The notes: generated by a model not told the origin, from the letters alone. Shown: positions 41,431 to 52,878, numbered from the stretch's first letter. The stretch: 64,000 bases of DNA from Heterodera schachtii (GCA_023374025.1 SIJG01000042.1:1054001-1118000), one strand, 5' to 3'. Made by a program: numbers and translations.

Positions 41431-44368
41431 ATGTCCTCCCCCTTTTGCCTTCCCTCCACCATTAATTTGTCCGAACAAAAATTCTCCCGAGTGATTCCCA
41501 GCGACAGATGCCGCGCGGCACATAAACGGTCGCTATCGGACAATGGGATGGGCACCACAAAGGCACCGATGGAGAAGCAAAGGCATACTTTGCCAGGTGA
41601 CTTTCACCGTAACTTCACCCCCTCAATGCCTCTCCCCTTTCCACCCCGTGCCTTCCCCGACTTCCATCCCCTCCCCCTCAATTTTATCTTCCCCCTCAGT
41701 GCCTTCCCCGACTTCCATCCCCTCCCCCTCAATTTTATCTTCCCCCTCAGTGCCTTCCCCGACTTCCATCCCCTCCCCCTCAATTTTATCTTCCCCCCCC
41801 CAGTGCCTTCTCCGCCTCTGTTACGCATCCTTCGTCATCATCAGCCTTCTTCTTCTTCTGCCACTTCCTCCCATTTGATGATTCCGTCCCCGTCCTCCAT
41901 CGGCTGCATCAGTTCCTCCTCCTCTTCCTCCTCCTCCCTGAACAAGTCGCGCTTCTTCCCCTCCACCCGCTTCTTCATCGCACTTTTGCTCTGCTTTTGC
42001 TACGTCTCCATTGGCATTTCAACTTCCAACATTTCTTCTGCCATTATTTGCATGGTTCGCAACGACAGTCAAAAGGTTCTGCTGACAATTGTTTACGGTC
42101 AATCATTCATTCGTTCATTTTGAGATGCTTTCTTTGGAAAATGATCACAACACAAAAAACGATAGAATCATTCGGCGAGGGAACGGCGAACCGACGCAAA
42201 AAAACACAAATAATTCGTCGCCTTTTTCGTCCGAATTCGTTGCCGATTTGTCCTCGCTGGTCAAACCCGTGCCCTCTTCGGAATGCGACCACCGGCGCAC
42301 CCGAAGAGACTCCCAAATTTACAGACAAACTTGCCACGAGGCGGAAAAGTTGGCGTGGACATCCACGCAGCAAGGCACTCACTGCTCATTTAGCATCCCT
42401 TTGACCATTGTACCGCTTAAGGCGTGGTGTTCGCCGGTCAAAATGCGGGCTCTCTTCTGATGTTGTTCACGGGTCGCCACGCGGACAGACTGAACAGCAA
42501 ATGGACCATTGTGGCTGCTCTGTTGCTGCTCGGTCGGTCCTTGCCATTCTCTTGCCTTTCGTTATTGGTTTTGTTGGTATTAATTAGTCCCCCCACGCTA
42601 ATTAATTACTACCTCCGTGCTAATTAATTACCCCCTCCCACTTAAGTCATCAGCAATGCGTCTCTACCATTCGTTGCTCCCATTCACTTTTTGCTGGCTG
42701 TTCTTGCCCGGGTTCTCACCGGCGTCTCCGATGCCCTTCTGCAACCGTCCACCTCCAGTCTGATCACCCGGTGGTTCCCACCTAAGGAACGGCCCTTCGC
42801 CATTGGGCTGATCACCGGTGGCAGACAAATCGGTTGGTGGGAAAAGCATGGACAAAAGGCGAGATCACCAATGATGGGTTGCCAAGGTACCATTCTGATC
42901 AACCCGCTCTCCGGTTGGATCTGCGATCAGTCCGTTCACAACCCGGACGGGCCTTTCCTCTGGCACACCGTCTTTTTCGTCTCCTCCGTCGTTGGCCTCT
43001 CCATTCTTTTTGCTTGGCTTCTGTTGTCGGCCGATAAACCGTCAAAACATTTCTGCACATCCATTCAGGAGAGATTCTTCGTGGAGGAGAAAATTGCTGA
43101 GGAAAAGCTGGGCAAACGGACTGAGAAAAGGCCAATCCCATGGGCCCATTTGGCACGCTGCAAACCCTTTTATGCCGGGGTGGCGGCGCTGATCTGTCAC
43201 GAGTACCCGCTGGTCATCATGCTGCAGGTAAGTCGACCGACAGAACGGTTTCCAAAAAACATAGTTTCAGTTGCTGTCCAAATACATCAACGACGTGTAC
43301 GACGACGTCACTTTCACCACCAATGGCCTTTTGTCCGCCTTGCCCATTGCCATTCTGTTCATTTCCAAAACTCTTTCCGCTTCCCTCGCCTCTTTTATTC
43401 AGTCCCGCAAAAAAGGCACGTAAAATTCGCAAATTGTGTAAAAAATCATTGTTTTTGCAGGCCGTTTTCTGATTGGAAGGACAACGATGGTTAAGCTGTT
43501 CAACGGAATCGCCTCTTTGGGCCTTGGGGTCTGTGTGATTTTGGTGCCGATGATGAACCGCGCGGAACACAATCACATGGCCCTGTGTTTCATTTGCCTA
43601 GCCAATGCCTTCGCCGGTATTTCCCTTCGGCCGTCTGATCCGGCACTTCCCACTTTAAGGCCTTCACACCCCCGGGGTCCAAACTGCCCTTCTCCAAATT
43701 GCACCAGCCTTCACTGGCATCATCACCGGCATTGCTTTTGGCTGTGTGGCCGTTGCCAGCATATGCAACAAATTGATCTCGAGCACCATCATTACGGTAA
43801 GCGAAGAATACGGTGCATATGCGACTAAAGTGGCTTTGTCCTGTTCAAGGACCGCTCCATTAATAATTGGGCAATTGTCTTCTGGATATCCGGGGTGATC
43901 GCCCTTCTGCCTGTTGTTTTCTTCACAATTTGGGGCTCTGCTGATCGGCAGCCGTGGGCAAGCATTGGCAGGAAGAGACCGAGCAAGCGGCGGAACAGCG
44001 CAAAACGCAGCGACGCCAAAGTGTACCCGACGGAGGGCAAAACCAGGCCAAACGGAGGGCCGAGCAAAAGCAAGACGGACGAACACGAGACCATTCGCAC
44101 GGCAAAGAGCGAGAATGAAACGGCGGTACGGGTAGACAAAGTTGGGAAGGACGAAGAGGAGGAGGACGGGGAGTCGGCACATTTCGAGGCGGAAGCGGCA
44201 GTGGCAGCGGCACTCCGACTGCAAATGTACTTGGAAGACACGGATGAGGAGCAGGAGGAACAGACGACGGAGACGGAGGAAACGGCACAGAACAACACGG
44301 AGCATTCGAAAGAGTGCCAGGGGCAATTTGACGATCGATCAGTGATCGGAAGAGCGAATGGCGAGTGA
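41431..44368 (+). CDS. SLC17-like major facilitator transporter
   Basis: It belongs to the anion:cation symporter group that includes vesicular glutamate and phosphate transporters. The N-terminus is Ser-rich and cytosolic; TM1 is FFIALLLCFCYVSIG with ISSAIICMV after it. A luminal loop with N-glycosylation motifs follows, then KLAWTSTQQ. Next come GSLLMLFTGRHADRLNSKWT (MFS motif A region), then VLTGVSDALLQPSTSSLITR and WFPPKERPFAIGLITGGRQI. Later parts include GWICDQSVHN, PIPWAHLARCKPFYAGVAAL, YINDVYDDVTFTTNGLLSAL, TALLQIAPAFTGIITGIAFG and WAIVFWISGVIALLPVVFFT. The long tail is acidic (EDTDEEQEEQTTETEET). One intron (about 42366-42413) fits a GC-AG pair. The first exon start is uncertain; the ATG at 41431 is one choice. 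The substrate is not determinable. Confidence 0.9.
41640..41813 (+). repeat. Three 51-bp units each ending in a splice-acceptor-like sequence
   Basis: The unit TGCCTTCCCCGACTTCCATC ... TTATCTTCCCCCTCAG occurs three times in tandem near the 5' end of the SLC17-like gene, with the last junction reading CCCCCCCCAG. Each unit ends in a polypyrimidine tract plus CAG. Fifty-one bp is 17 codons, so moving the acceptor from unit to unit keeps frame. Confidence 0.8.
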
Positions 44369-45726
44369 CACCCAATCAGAGATTGCCTTTTGTAGTTGCC
44401 AAATCCATAGGACAATTTCCCAATTTAATTTGTTTCTTTTTCAACCGTCTCGAAAGAGCTTTACAAATGTTGTGACAGCCAAAGAAAAAAAGGAAAAAGC
44501 AATTGACAACTCATTTCTTCTTTCATTATCTCTTTTTTCGTCCGTCCCTTTCTCTTCCTTTTTCACTTCCGTTCTTTTTTTCTGTAATTTGGCCAATTCC
44601 CTCCCCCCCCCCCCGTTTCCCTCCTAAACGGGTCAGTCACCCTTTCCCTCCCTCCCCCCCCCCCATTTTAATAATTGCCCTCCTCACTCTCCCAATTTGG
44701 TTCATTTCGTCTTTTTTTTCTTCTCCACCCGTTCTTCACCAGTGATCAGTTTGTTTCTCTTTCATTTTTCGTTGTGTTTTCCTTTCATTTTAACAAAATA
44801 CGATTCATTTTGTTTGAAGTAAAAATTGAAAGTTGGCATTTCTTAGGCAAAGCAAACGGACGGAAAAGCTGTGAAAGTGATAACCAAACTGACAATCAAT
44901 GCGAAAAATAAAAAATAAATAAAAATTGAATTTTGAACTGTTTCTGTGGCTTTTCTTTTAAGCACTTTTGTTTCAGAAAATGCATTTCTTTTTGTGAATT
45001 TTGCGGACCCTTTCTTCTCATTTGAGTGGCTTCTTCCATGTTAAAATTATGCGAAATGTTTGGAGGCAGAAAAAGCGGCGGGAGGAGAAAAGGAGGGCTT
45101 TTTTATGGGAGAAGGGACTGGAAACCGAGAGTTTATGAATGTATGAGCTGAAGGTGTGTAAACAGCCACTCCGCCCCGTCCTCAACTAAACCCGAGCCCC
45201 GAATATTCCGCTCCCGCCTCTTCGACTGGCCAATGGCGAGTGCATTCGATTGGTTAAAGTTGTTGCGCCTCGAGTGGATTTTGTTGAGGAAGGGAGGGGG
45301 GCGGGGGGGGGGGGATGGGAGGGAGGGAGGGATTGGAAGGGATCAACCCCCCCCCCCCCCCCTCCCCCCCCCCCGTCCCCCCCTCCGATCACTTATTGTC
45401 CCTCCCTTTCCATCCGGCAATTGGCAAGGTCCCCCCCCCCCCCTCCGCCAACTCCTCACTCCTTTGGATAGTCGCGCAAACAATGGCGGGTGAAGGAATT
45501 TGCTGGCCAACGGAAGTGGACAGACGAGAAATTGGTGAGAAAAAAGCGGAAAATGAGTGAAGGGACAAGAGAGATTTTCTGCGCAATTCGAGTGGGCGGA
45601 AGCGCTTCCCGTTATTAGTGCTTTGATCAGCGGTAATCAAAAGGGGCAGAGTTTCGACGGCCCACGCCATTCCCTTCGTTTAAATTGTTGCATTGCTTCT
45701 AAGTTTTTCATTAAGTTATTGGCGTG
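44369..45726. other. Intergenic region
   Basis: AT-rich and pyrimidine-rich DNA with poly-C runs (about 44606, 44660, 45350) and poly-G near 45300. No exon-like frame with family support was seen. The promoter of the secreted CxC protein should lie just before 45727. Confidence 0.5.
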
Positions 45727-48592
45727 ATGCGTCACTGTCCTTGGCTAGAAATGCTCGCCCTGCTCTTGGCATTGTGTCTCCCTTTGGCGGTAGGCTTTTT
45801 GTCGGTTCTCTTCCATCTTTGGTCTATCGTTAAGGATTCTCGCTTGTTTTGCTTACGGCGGGCCAAGCGTCAACTTAGCGGGGGCTGTGGCCCGCAGTTT
45901 CCTCCTCAAATGGCCGACAGTTTTGGCGCCGCGCCGCCACCAACTTTCTGCTGCACGCCGCTTCCTCCCGCCCCGCAAAGAGAGTTCGGCCCACCGCCGC
46001 CGCTTCCGTCCCGGCCATGCATTTGCACACCAAGTTTACCCCCCACCCAATTCGTTTGGTTAAATTCCCTTAAGTGTGCTGCCAAATGCTGAATGGTCCT
46101 CCTCCACCGCCGCCCCCGCAGATGGAACCCCAAATTCCCGCACAACAAACAGCGTGTACTTGCATAACCAGTAACAATGTCTCTGCGGCTAAAAGCCATA
46201 TTTTATTCCCGACAGTAACCATCCAACAAAAGCCTCAAGATTTATGCTCATGTGCCGGCCCGGCGGGAGCATTACCGATGATGGAACCAGGAAGAGGAGC
46301 AATGGGGCCGATGGGTCCAGGAGGAATGGGCCCAGGAGGAATGAGCCCAGCAATGGGGCCGATGGGCCCAGGAGGAGCAATGGGGCCGATGGGCCCAGGA
46401 GGAATGAGCCCAGCAATGGGGCCGATGGGCCCAGGAGGAGCAATGGGGCCGATGGGCCCAGGAGGAATGAGCCCAGCAATGGGGCCGATGGGCCCAGCAG
46501 GAGCAATGGGGCCGATGGGCCCAGGAGGAATGAGCCCAGCAATGGGGCCGATGGGCCCAGGAGGAGCAATGGGGCCGATGGGCCCAGGAGGAGCAATGGG
46601 GCCGATGGGCCCAGGAGGAATGAGCCCAGCAATGGGGCCGATGGGCCCAGGAGGAGCAATGGGGCCGATGGGCCCAGGAGGAGCAATGGGGCCGATGGGC
46701 CCAGGAGGAGCAATGGGGCCGATGGGCCCAGGAGGAGCAATGGGGCCGATGGGCCCAGGAGGAATGAGCCCAGCAATGGGGCCGATGGGCCCAGCAGGAG
46801 CAATGGGGCCGATGGGCCCAGGAGGAATGAGCCCAGCAATGGGGCCGATGGGCCCAGGAGGAGCAATGGGGCCGATGGGTCCAGGAGGAATGAGCCCAGG
46901 AGGTGCAATGGGGCCGATGGGCTCAGGGGGAATGGGCCCAGGAGGAGCAATGGGGCCGATGGGCCCAGGAGGAACGGGCCCAGGATGTGCAATGGGACAA
47001 TTGAGTCCTGGAGGAGCAATGGGACCGATGGGCCCAGGAGGAATGAGCCCAGGACGTGCAATGGGGCCGATGGGCTCAGGAGGAATGGGCCCAGGAGGAG
47101 CAATGGGGCCGATGGGCCCAGGAGGAACGGGCCCAGGAGGTGCAATGGGACAATTGAGTCCTGGAGGAGCAATTGGACCGATGGGCCCAGGAGGAATGGG
47201 CCCAGGAGGAGCAATGGGACAATTGAGTCCTGGAGGAGCAATGGGACCGATGGGCCCAGGAGGAATGGGCCCAGGAGGAGCAATGGGACAATTGAGTCCT
47301 GGAGGAGCAATGGGACAATTGAGTCCTGGAGGAGCAATGGGGCCAATACAAACATGTATATGTTCACCAAGTGAATTTCTTTACTATCGTTGTCCTTTCG
47401 ATATGCTCATTTAGTTTTGCAAGATGCGTGCTGTTCCTCTCCTCCTCCCGTTTCGCCTTCATATGACAATGGTCCAATGTGTTTGTGTACCCCTGCTGCT
47501 GGTAAGTTCTTCAATTATTAGTTGTGAAGACAATAAAAAGCGCAATCAGATGCGTGCTGTATGGAAAGTCAAAGGGAACCGCAAATTGGCGCAGAAGCAA
47601 GGGCACTTCCGGCATTGACAATCAGTTGCATTTGCACGCCGGTGCAGAGAAGCGACTGCTGTCCACCGCCCCCTCCGATGGGACAACAGTTCAGTCCGCC
47701 TCCCCCTCCGCCCCCTCCGATGGGACAACAGTTCAGTCCCCCTCCCCCTCCGCCCCCTCCGATGGGACAACAGTTCAGTCCCCCTCCCCCTCCGCCCCCT
47801 CCGATGGGACAACAGTTTAATCCGCCTCCCCCTCCGCCCCCTCCGATGGGACAACAGTTTAATCCGCCTCCCTTTCCGCCACCCCCTTCCGGCAATCAGC
47901 CCGTCTGTGTTTGCACTCCCGCCGCTTCAGTGCAGCAGGATGCTTGCTGTGCTCTTCCCCAACAACTCCAAGCAGCTCCGCTCCTCCCGCTACCTCCAGT
48001 TCCTCAGCAAAATTTCCCACGTTCTTCTCCGCCTGTTGGCGGTTTTGCAACAGGCGGACCATTCACACCGCAACTTCAAGCGTAAGAGAAATAGCTTCAT
48101 AAAAAATTCGCTGGACTCAAACCATGGGATGGACACAAACTCGGCTCGGAAACATTAAAAAACCGACCGAGACATAAAATCAATTTTTAGAAAAAAAAAA
48201 CAAAATTAAACTTTCATTTATTTTTAAGTTTTACTGTCGAAACAAACTATCGAAATTCTAACAGCACCAGATTAAGTGCTCCTCCGATTTCCGGGATTGG
48301 TTTCGGTGCGTCTTCTGCTGGCGGAAGTCAATCTCCGCCAATTGGCTATGTCGGAAGGACTCAGCCGTGTTTATGTGTGCCCACTCAATTGGGTGGAGGA
48401 GGGCAAATGCCATTGTGTTGCCAGCAAAAAAGCAAACAAAAGAGGGACAGGAGGTTCAGAGAAAGAGGAGAGGAGAGAGAGAAAATGGGAAAAGAGGAGG
48501 AGCAGACGGACGAGCGGGAAGGCAGTGCAGCAAAGAGAGAGGGAGGAGAAAGAGAGGAGGCAAAGAAACAAATAACGAAAAGGCCAATATAA
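45727..48592 (+). CDS. Unrecognised secreted protein with CxC...CC modules and a collagen-like array
   Basis: The signal peptide is MRHCPWLEMLALLLALCLPL. A basic site (RRAKRQ) precedes the first cysteines (GGCGPQFPPQ, TFCCTPLPP). Recurrent modules share C-x-C-[TSV]-P followed 4-20 residues later by CC: PCICTPSLPP, TCICSP joined by splicing to ILQDACCSSPPP, MCLCTPAA, SCICTPVQRSDCCPP, VCVCTPAASVQQDACC and PCLCVPTQLGGGGQMPLCC. Between modules lie a Gly-x-y array of GPMGPGGAM units (46290-47340) and a PPPPPPPPMGQQF array (47670-47875). The C-terminal tail is charged (EKMGKEEEQTDEREG). Introns recur just after the CxCxP half, for example after 47350 and 48068. I know no named family with this architecture; a cuticle, egg or extracellular matrix role is plausible but unproven. 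Exon joins before 46270 are uncertain. Confidence 0.65.
46290..47340. repeat. 27-bp coding repeat encoding GPMGPGGAM collagen-like triplets
   Basis: Units of ATGGGGCCGATGGGCCCAGG plus AGGAGCA repeat across about 1 kb. They encode uninterrupted Gly-x-y triplets broken regularly by GMSPAM segments and, toward the 3' end, by AMGQLSPGG. The block structure suggests expansion by unequal exchange. All frames of both strands are open as a consequence. Confidence 0.9.
47670..47875. repeat. 42-bp coding repeat encoding PPPPPPPPMGQQF
   Basis: About five units of CCTCCGATGGGACAACAGTT followed by a CCGCC-rich Pro tract run in tandem inside the secreted CxC protein. Each gives 14 residues of polyproline plus MGQQF and S or N. 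Confidence 0.9.
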
Positions 48593-48930
48593 TGAGACAA
48601 AGAGAGAGAAATGGCCAACTCAACATTATGTGTATTAAGTTTATGGCAGGATATATGCTTCAAATGTTAAAAAGTTCTAAAGCATTTATTTAAAAGTACC
48701 CTTGATAAATCATATTTCTCTATCTATGAACGTGGAGTTTCCGATGAAACTTGGTGGTTGGATAGAGCAATTCATAAGAAAGTGGTTTTAAACTCGAGTG
48801 CCAGAGTTATGACATGCCAAACTTTTTTATATCAATAAATTTAACTAACGCGAGCTGCGCTCGCTTCGCTCGCGCACCTCGCGTTAGTCACTATCCTCTA
48901 TGTTTCTCTCTCTCGCTCCTCTTTTCTTTC
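48593..48930. other. Intergenic spacer with a GC-rich hairpin
   Basis: Mostly AT-rich DNA. At about 48845-48887 TAACGCGAGCTGCGC faces GCGCACCTCGCGTTA across a short GC-rich loop, giving a 15-bp stem with one mismatch. It resembles the centre of a palindromic repeat and stands out in base composition from its surroundings. Confidence 0.6.
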
Positions 48931-50043
48931 AAATTTGGCGTCTGTTTGGTCGGGGGGTTAGCTGGCGTAGAACTCGGTCTGCTCACTCCTTGTAAATTCA
49001 GGTCAAAATGAGTTTTAGACATAAAAGTGGTCCTTCCTATAAGTCTACCAGTCACACATTTCGTTTGGAATTCGAATGTTAGCCGCCCAAATTTGGAGAT
49101 AAACTGAAATTCAGAGTGTGCCCTTCCTTCTGTTTCAATTCCTGAGATAACACTGGTACAAAAATGACGAGATGAGCTTGCAAAATTCACAAATAAGGAA
49201 CAGAACACGTTCAAAAAATCACCAATAACAAGCCGGACAATCAAATCCTTCCTTTGGAAAAGTCATTGCTTGCCTTTTAATTGGAAAATTTGGCCTTTTT
49301 TGGTCTGTTAACAAATCAGTTTTCCGCCGGACCCCCTCCCCTCGCCCGTTCACCAGCAGAAGTTTTATGGAAAAACTGCACCCGCAAAAAATTGTTAAAA
49401 ATCTGTTTTTTAATCCCGAATGCACTGAAATTTACGATTTGCTTATTTCCTCCGCAAAGATCGTTAAATTCGACAATCGTAATACATTTTTGATCGAATA
49501 ATTTTAAAAATAAACTGATTTGAAAGCAGTTTCGCAAAATGTGTGATTTTCGCCCCCAAAATGTGTTCTGATTTTTAAAAATTGTCGATCCGAGCCCTGC
49601 TTTTACACGACTTTTTAAAATTTAAATTTTTTTCGAAAATGGGGGGAACAAGGTAAAAAAATTCAGGGGGATGACAAAAAGGATAAGTACCGTATGTCCA
49701 ACGGGTTTCTGTGATGACACGCTAATAGGGGACGAATGCTTAAACGCCAAAAAACTTCATGCCATCCAAATGTCTCCGTCAAACAGAGAGAGGGAGGGAG
49801 GGAGAGGACCAAATTTCAGTTAATAAATTGACACACGCTTAATGACCATCAATTCAATTTATTTCGGAACACAGGTGGAAATAAAGTGATAATACACAGC
49901 AAATGATATATGCATACAAATGTACAATACATCAATAAATACAGATCACGATCATGAGACATCTTCTTTATCTTTACATCTTCTGACAGGTCGCTCGCTC
50001 TTCAGGTTTCGTCCATCCATCCGCCGGTCGTTGTTGCATCTTC

Positions 50044-50268
50044 TCACATGTAGGCGCTCTGTTCCGGGGACTTCTCCTGCTGCAAAAACAAAAGATTAGT
50101 GATGCTTTTGCTCCCGTGTCCCCTTAAACCAACCGCTGGTGGCTCGTACGCGGGCGAGGCTCCCATGTAGGCGCTCGCGACTCCTGACGATGGAGAGGCT
50201 TCCGCGGCGCCGGACGACGGTGCAGGCTCGGCGGGGCCGGATCCCATGTAGGCGCTCATGTCGCTCAT
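50044..50268 (-). CDS. Short SAYM-repeat peptide, probably sperm-expressed (copy A)
   Basis: The gene reads MSDMSAYMGSGPAEPAPSSG and contains SAYMG again mid-protein and SAYM at the C-terminus. A 54-bp segment (GTTGGTTTAAGG to TTTTTGCAG) fits an intron. It is a multiple of three and stop-free, so retention would give a 74-residue form and splicing a 56-residue form. The rest is Ala/Ser/Pro/Gly-rich. It is divergent from an MSP gene with a 290-bp shared promoter, so sperm expression is inferred. It resembles short nematode sperm-specific peptides in style, but I cannot name its family with confidence. Confidence 0.7.
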   Translation of the reverse strand: MSDMSAYMGSGPAEPAPSSGAAEASPSSGVASAYMGASPAYEPPAVGLRGHGSKSITNLLFLQQEKSPEQSAYM

Positions 50269-50558
50269 GATGAAGTGATGAGTTGTCGCGACGAAATGTG
50301 TAGACGAGCTTGGCGCGCACTGGTGTTGATGTTGCGTTGAGTTGAAGGCTGGCTGGCACTGGTGAAAAGTGAAGAAAACTGTCGCCTTTTATACACTTTT
50401 TTTTTGCTGCATGAATTTTTGCACCCGAATTTTGTATATAAGGAGGTGGATTTTGCACATTCTCCTCACTCAGCAGCAGCAACACTTCAAGCAACGCTCT
50501 CAACGATCACACATCAAGCACCCACAAAGCCAGCCCGACAACAGCGACAACAACAGCA
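50269..50558. promoter_or_regulatory. Bidirectional promoter between SAYM peptide and MSP (copy A)
   Basis: Two TATA boxes face outward: TATAAAAG on the minus strand at 50386-50393 for the SAYM gene and TATATAAG on the plus strand at 50435-50442 for MSP. Each lies roughly 115-125 bp from its start codon. The 5' leader of MSP is rich in CAGCAGCAACA/ACAACAGC sequence. Confidence 0.7.
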
Positions 50559-50995
50559 ATGGCGCAACTTCCACCAGAGGACGTCGCAACAATGCCCACG
50601 CAGAAGGTCGTCTTCAACGCCCCGTTCGACAACAAGGCCACCTACTACATGCGGGTGCGTTTGGCGTGGTGCACGTGGCATGCGGAATAACTCCCCCCCC
50701 CCTTTTTCAGGTGATCAACCCTGGGACGAAGCGCATCGGCTACGCCTTCAAGACCACCAAACCGAAGCGCATCAACATGAACCCGCCGAACGGAGTGCTC
50801 GGCCCAAAGGAGTCCGTCAACGTGGCCGTCTCCTGCGACGCCTTCGACCCCGGCAGCGAGGACACCAAGGGCGACCGTGTGACCGTGGAGTGGACCAACA
50901 CGCCGGACCCAGCCGCCACCGCGTTCAAGCTCGAGTGGTTCCAGGGAGACGGGATGGTGCGCCGCAAGAACTTGCCGATCGAGTACAACGTCTGA
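50559..50995 (+). CDS. msp: Major sperm protein (copy A)
   Basis: MSP forms the filament cytoskeleton that drives amoeboid nematode sperm and also signals to the oocyte. Two exons (50559-50654 and 50711-50995) are joined by a 56-bp GT-AG intron and give 126 residues, the usual family length. The protein starts [20 protein letters not shown] and contains [38 protein letters not shown] and [20 protein letters not shown]. The whole immunoglobulin-like fold is present. An AATAAA lies at 51175-51180. It is divergent to the SAYM peptide gene. Confidence 0.98.
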
Positions 50996-52363
50996 TGGAA
51001 GGATGCTTCGTCACCTCAACATGGACATGATAGGATCCCATCCCACCGTCCCAAAATTGTCATTTTGTCCCCCATCATGTAAATTGTTGTATCTGTATGT
51101 AAATTTCTGTGACCATCACTTCAAATGAATGTATATTTAATTGTTGCCTATGTAATTGTATTGTTGTTGTGCTTAATAAATGCTCATCTGTGCTTCAATT
51201 CAAATGCTTTTGTAGGAAGGGGGGGGGTGGTAAAATTTGGCGTCTGTTTCGTCGGGGGGTTAGCTTGCCGTAGAACTCGGTCTGCTCACTCCTTGTAAAT
51301 TCAGGTCAAAATGAGTTTTAGACATAAAAGTGGTCCTTCCTATAAGTCTACCAGTCACACATTTCGTTTGGAATTCGAATGTTAGCCGCCCAAATTTGGA
51401 GATAAACTGAAATTCAGATAGAGTGTGCCCTTCCTTCTGTTTCAATTCCTGAGATAACACTGGTACAAAAATGACGAGATGAGCTTGCAAAATTCACAAA
51501 TAAGGAACAGAACACGTTCAAAAAATCACCAATAACAAGCCGGACAAGCAAATCCTTCCTTTGGAAAAGTCATTGCTTGCCTTTTAATTGGAAAATTTGG
51601 CCTTTTTTGGTCTGTTAACAAATCAGTTTTCCGCCGGACCCCCTCCCCTCGCCCGTTCACCAGCAGAAGTTTTATGGAAAAACTGCACCCGCAAAAAATT
51701 ATTAAAAATCTGTTTTTTAATCCCGAATGCACTGAAATTTACGATTTGCTTATTTCCTCCGCAAAGATCGTTAAATTCGACAATCGGAGGCGAAAAATAT
51801 AATACATTTTTGATCGAATAATTTTAAAAATAAACTGATTTGAAAGCAGTTTCGCAAAATGTGTGATTTTCGCCCCCAAAATGTGTTCTGATTTTTAAAA
51901 ATTGTCGATCCGAGCCCTGCTTTTACACGACTTTTTAAAATTTAAATTTTTTTCGAAAATGGGGGGAACAAGGTAAAAAAATTCAGGGGGATGACAAAAA
52001 GGATAAGTACCGTATGTCCAACGGGTTTCTGTGATGACACGCTAATAGGGGACGAATGCTTAAACGCCAAAAAACTTCATGCCATCCAAATGTCTACGTC
52101 AAACAGAGAGAGGGAGGGAGGGAGAGGACCAAATTTCAGTTAATAAATTGACACACGCTTAATGACCATCAATTCAATTTATTTCGGAACACAGGTGGAA
52201 ATAAAGTGATAATACACAGCAAATGATATATGCATACAAATGTACAATACATCAATAAATACAGATCACGATCATGAGACATCTTCTTTATCTTTGCATC
52301 TTCTGACAGGTCGCTCGCTCTTCAGGTTTCGTCCATCCATCCGCCGGTCGTTGTTGCATCTTC

Positions 52364-52588
52364 TCACATGTAGGCGCTCTGTTCCGGGGACTTCTCCTGC
52401 TGCAAAAACAAAAGATTAGTGATGCTTTTGCTCCCGTGTCCCCTTAAACCAACCGCTGGTGGCTCGTACGCGGGCGAGGCTCCCATGTAGGCGCTCGCGA
52501 CTCCTGACGATGGAGAGGCTTCCGCGGCGCCGGACGACGGTGCAGGCTCGGCGGGGCCGGATCCCATGTAGGCGCTCATGTCGCTCAT
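52364..52588 (-). CDS. Short SAYM-repeat peptide (copy B)
   Basis: It encodes the same protein as the gene at 50044-50268, with the same 54-bp possible intron. It lies 2,320 bp to the right, within the second duplication unit. No disabling change was seen. Confidence 0.7.
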   Translation of the reverse strand: MSDMSAYMGSGPAEPAPSSGAAEASPSSGVASAYMGASPAYEPPAVGLRGHGSKSITNLLFLQQEKSPEQSAYM

Positions 52589-52878
52589 GATGAAGTGATG
52601 AGTTGTCGCGACGAAATGTGTAGACGAGCTTGGCGCGCACTGGTGTTGATGTTGCGTTGAGTTGAAGGCTGGCTGGCACTGGTGAAAAGTGAAGAAAACT
52701 GTCGCCTTTTATACACTTTTTTTTTGCTGCATGAATTTTTGCACCCGAATTTTGTATATAAGGAGGTGGATTTTGCACATTCTCCTCACTCAGCAGCAGC
52801 AACACTTCAAGCAACGCTCTCAACGATCACACATCAAGCACCCACAAAGCCAGCCCGACAACAGCGACAACAACAGCA
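52589..52878. promoter_or_regulatory. Bidirectional promoter (copy B)
   Basis: The same opposed TATA boxes as in copy A are at about 52706-52713 (minus) and 52755-52762 (plus). Sequence is unchanged from copy A by eye. Confidence 0.7.

Larger units (their letters stand above)
48931..51232. repeat. Tandem duplication unit A (sperm gene pair)
   Basis: This 2.3-kb unit begins AAATTTGGCGTCTGTTTGGT and holds a non-coding left part, the minus-strand SAYM peptide gene, a shared promoter and the plus-strand MSP gene. It is repeated almost base for base in unit B. Differences are a 4-bp and a 13-bp insertion in B and a handful of substitutions, mainly in non-coding DNA. Confidence 0.95.

Noticed and set aside
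46189..47370. Minus-strand 393-codon Leu/Pro frame and plus-strand Asn/Gly/Arg frame
   Set aside because: They are shadows of the 27-bp coding repeat; the GPMGPGGAM frame is the one continuous with Cys modules on both sides.
48360..48663. Separate plus-strand gene around 48367-48693
   Set aside because: The CLCVPTQLGGGG...LCC segment joins in frame to the upstream secreted protein through the intron after 48068, so it was treated as that gene's last exon.
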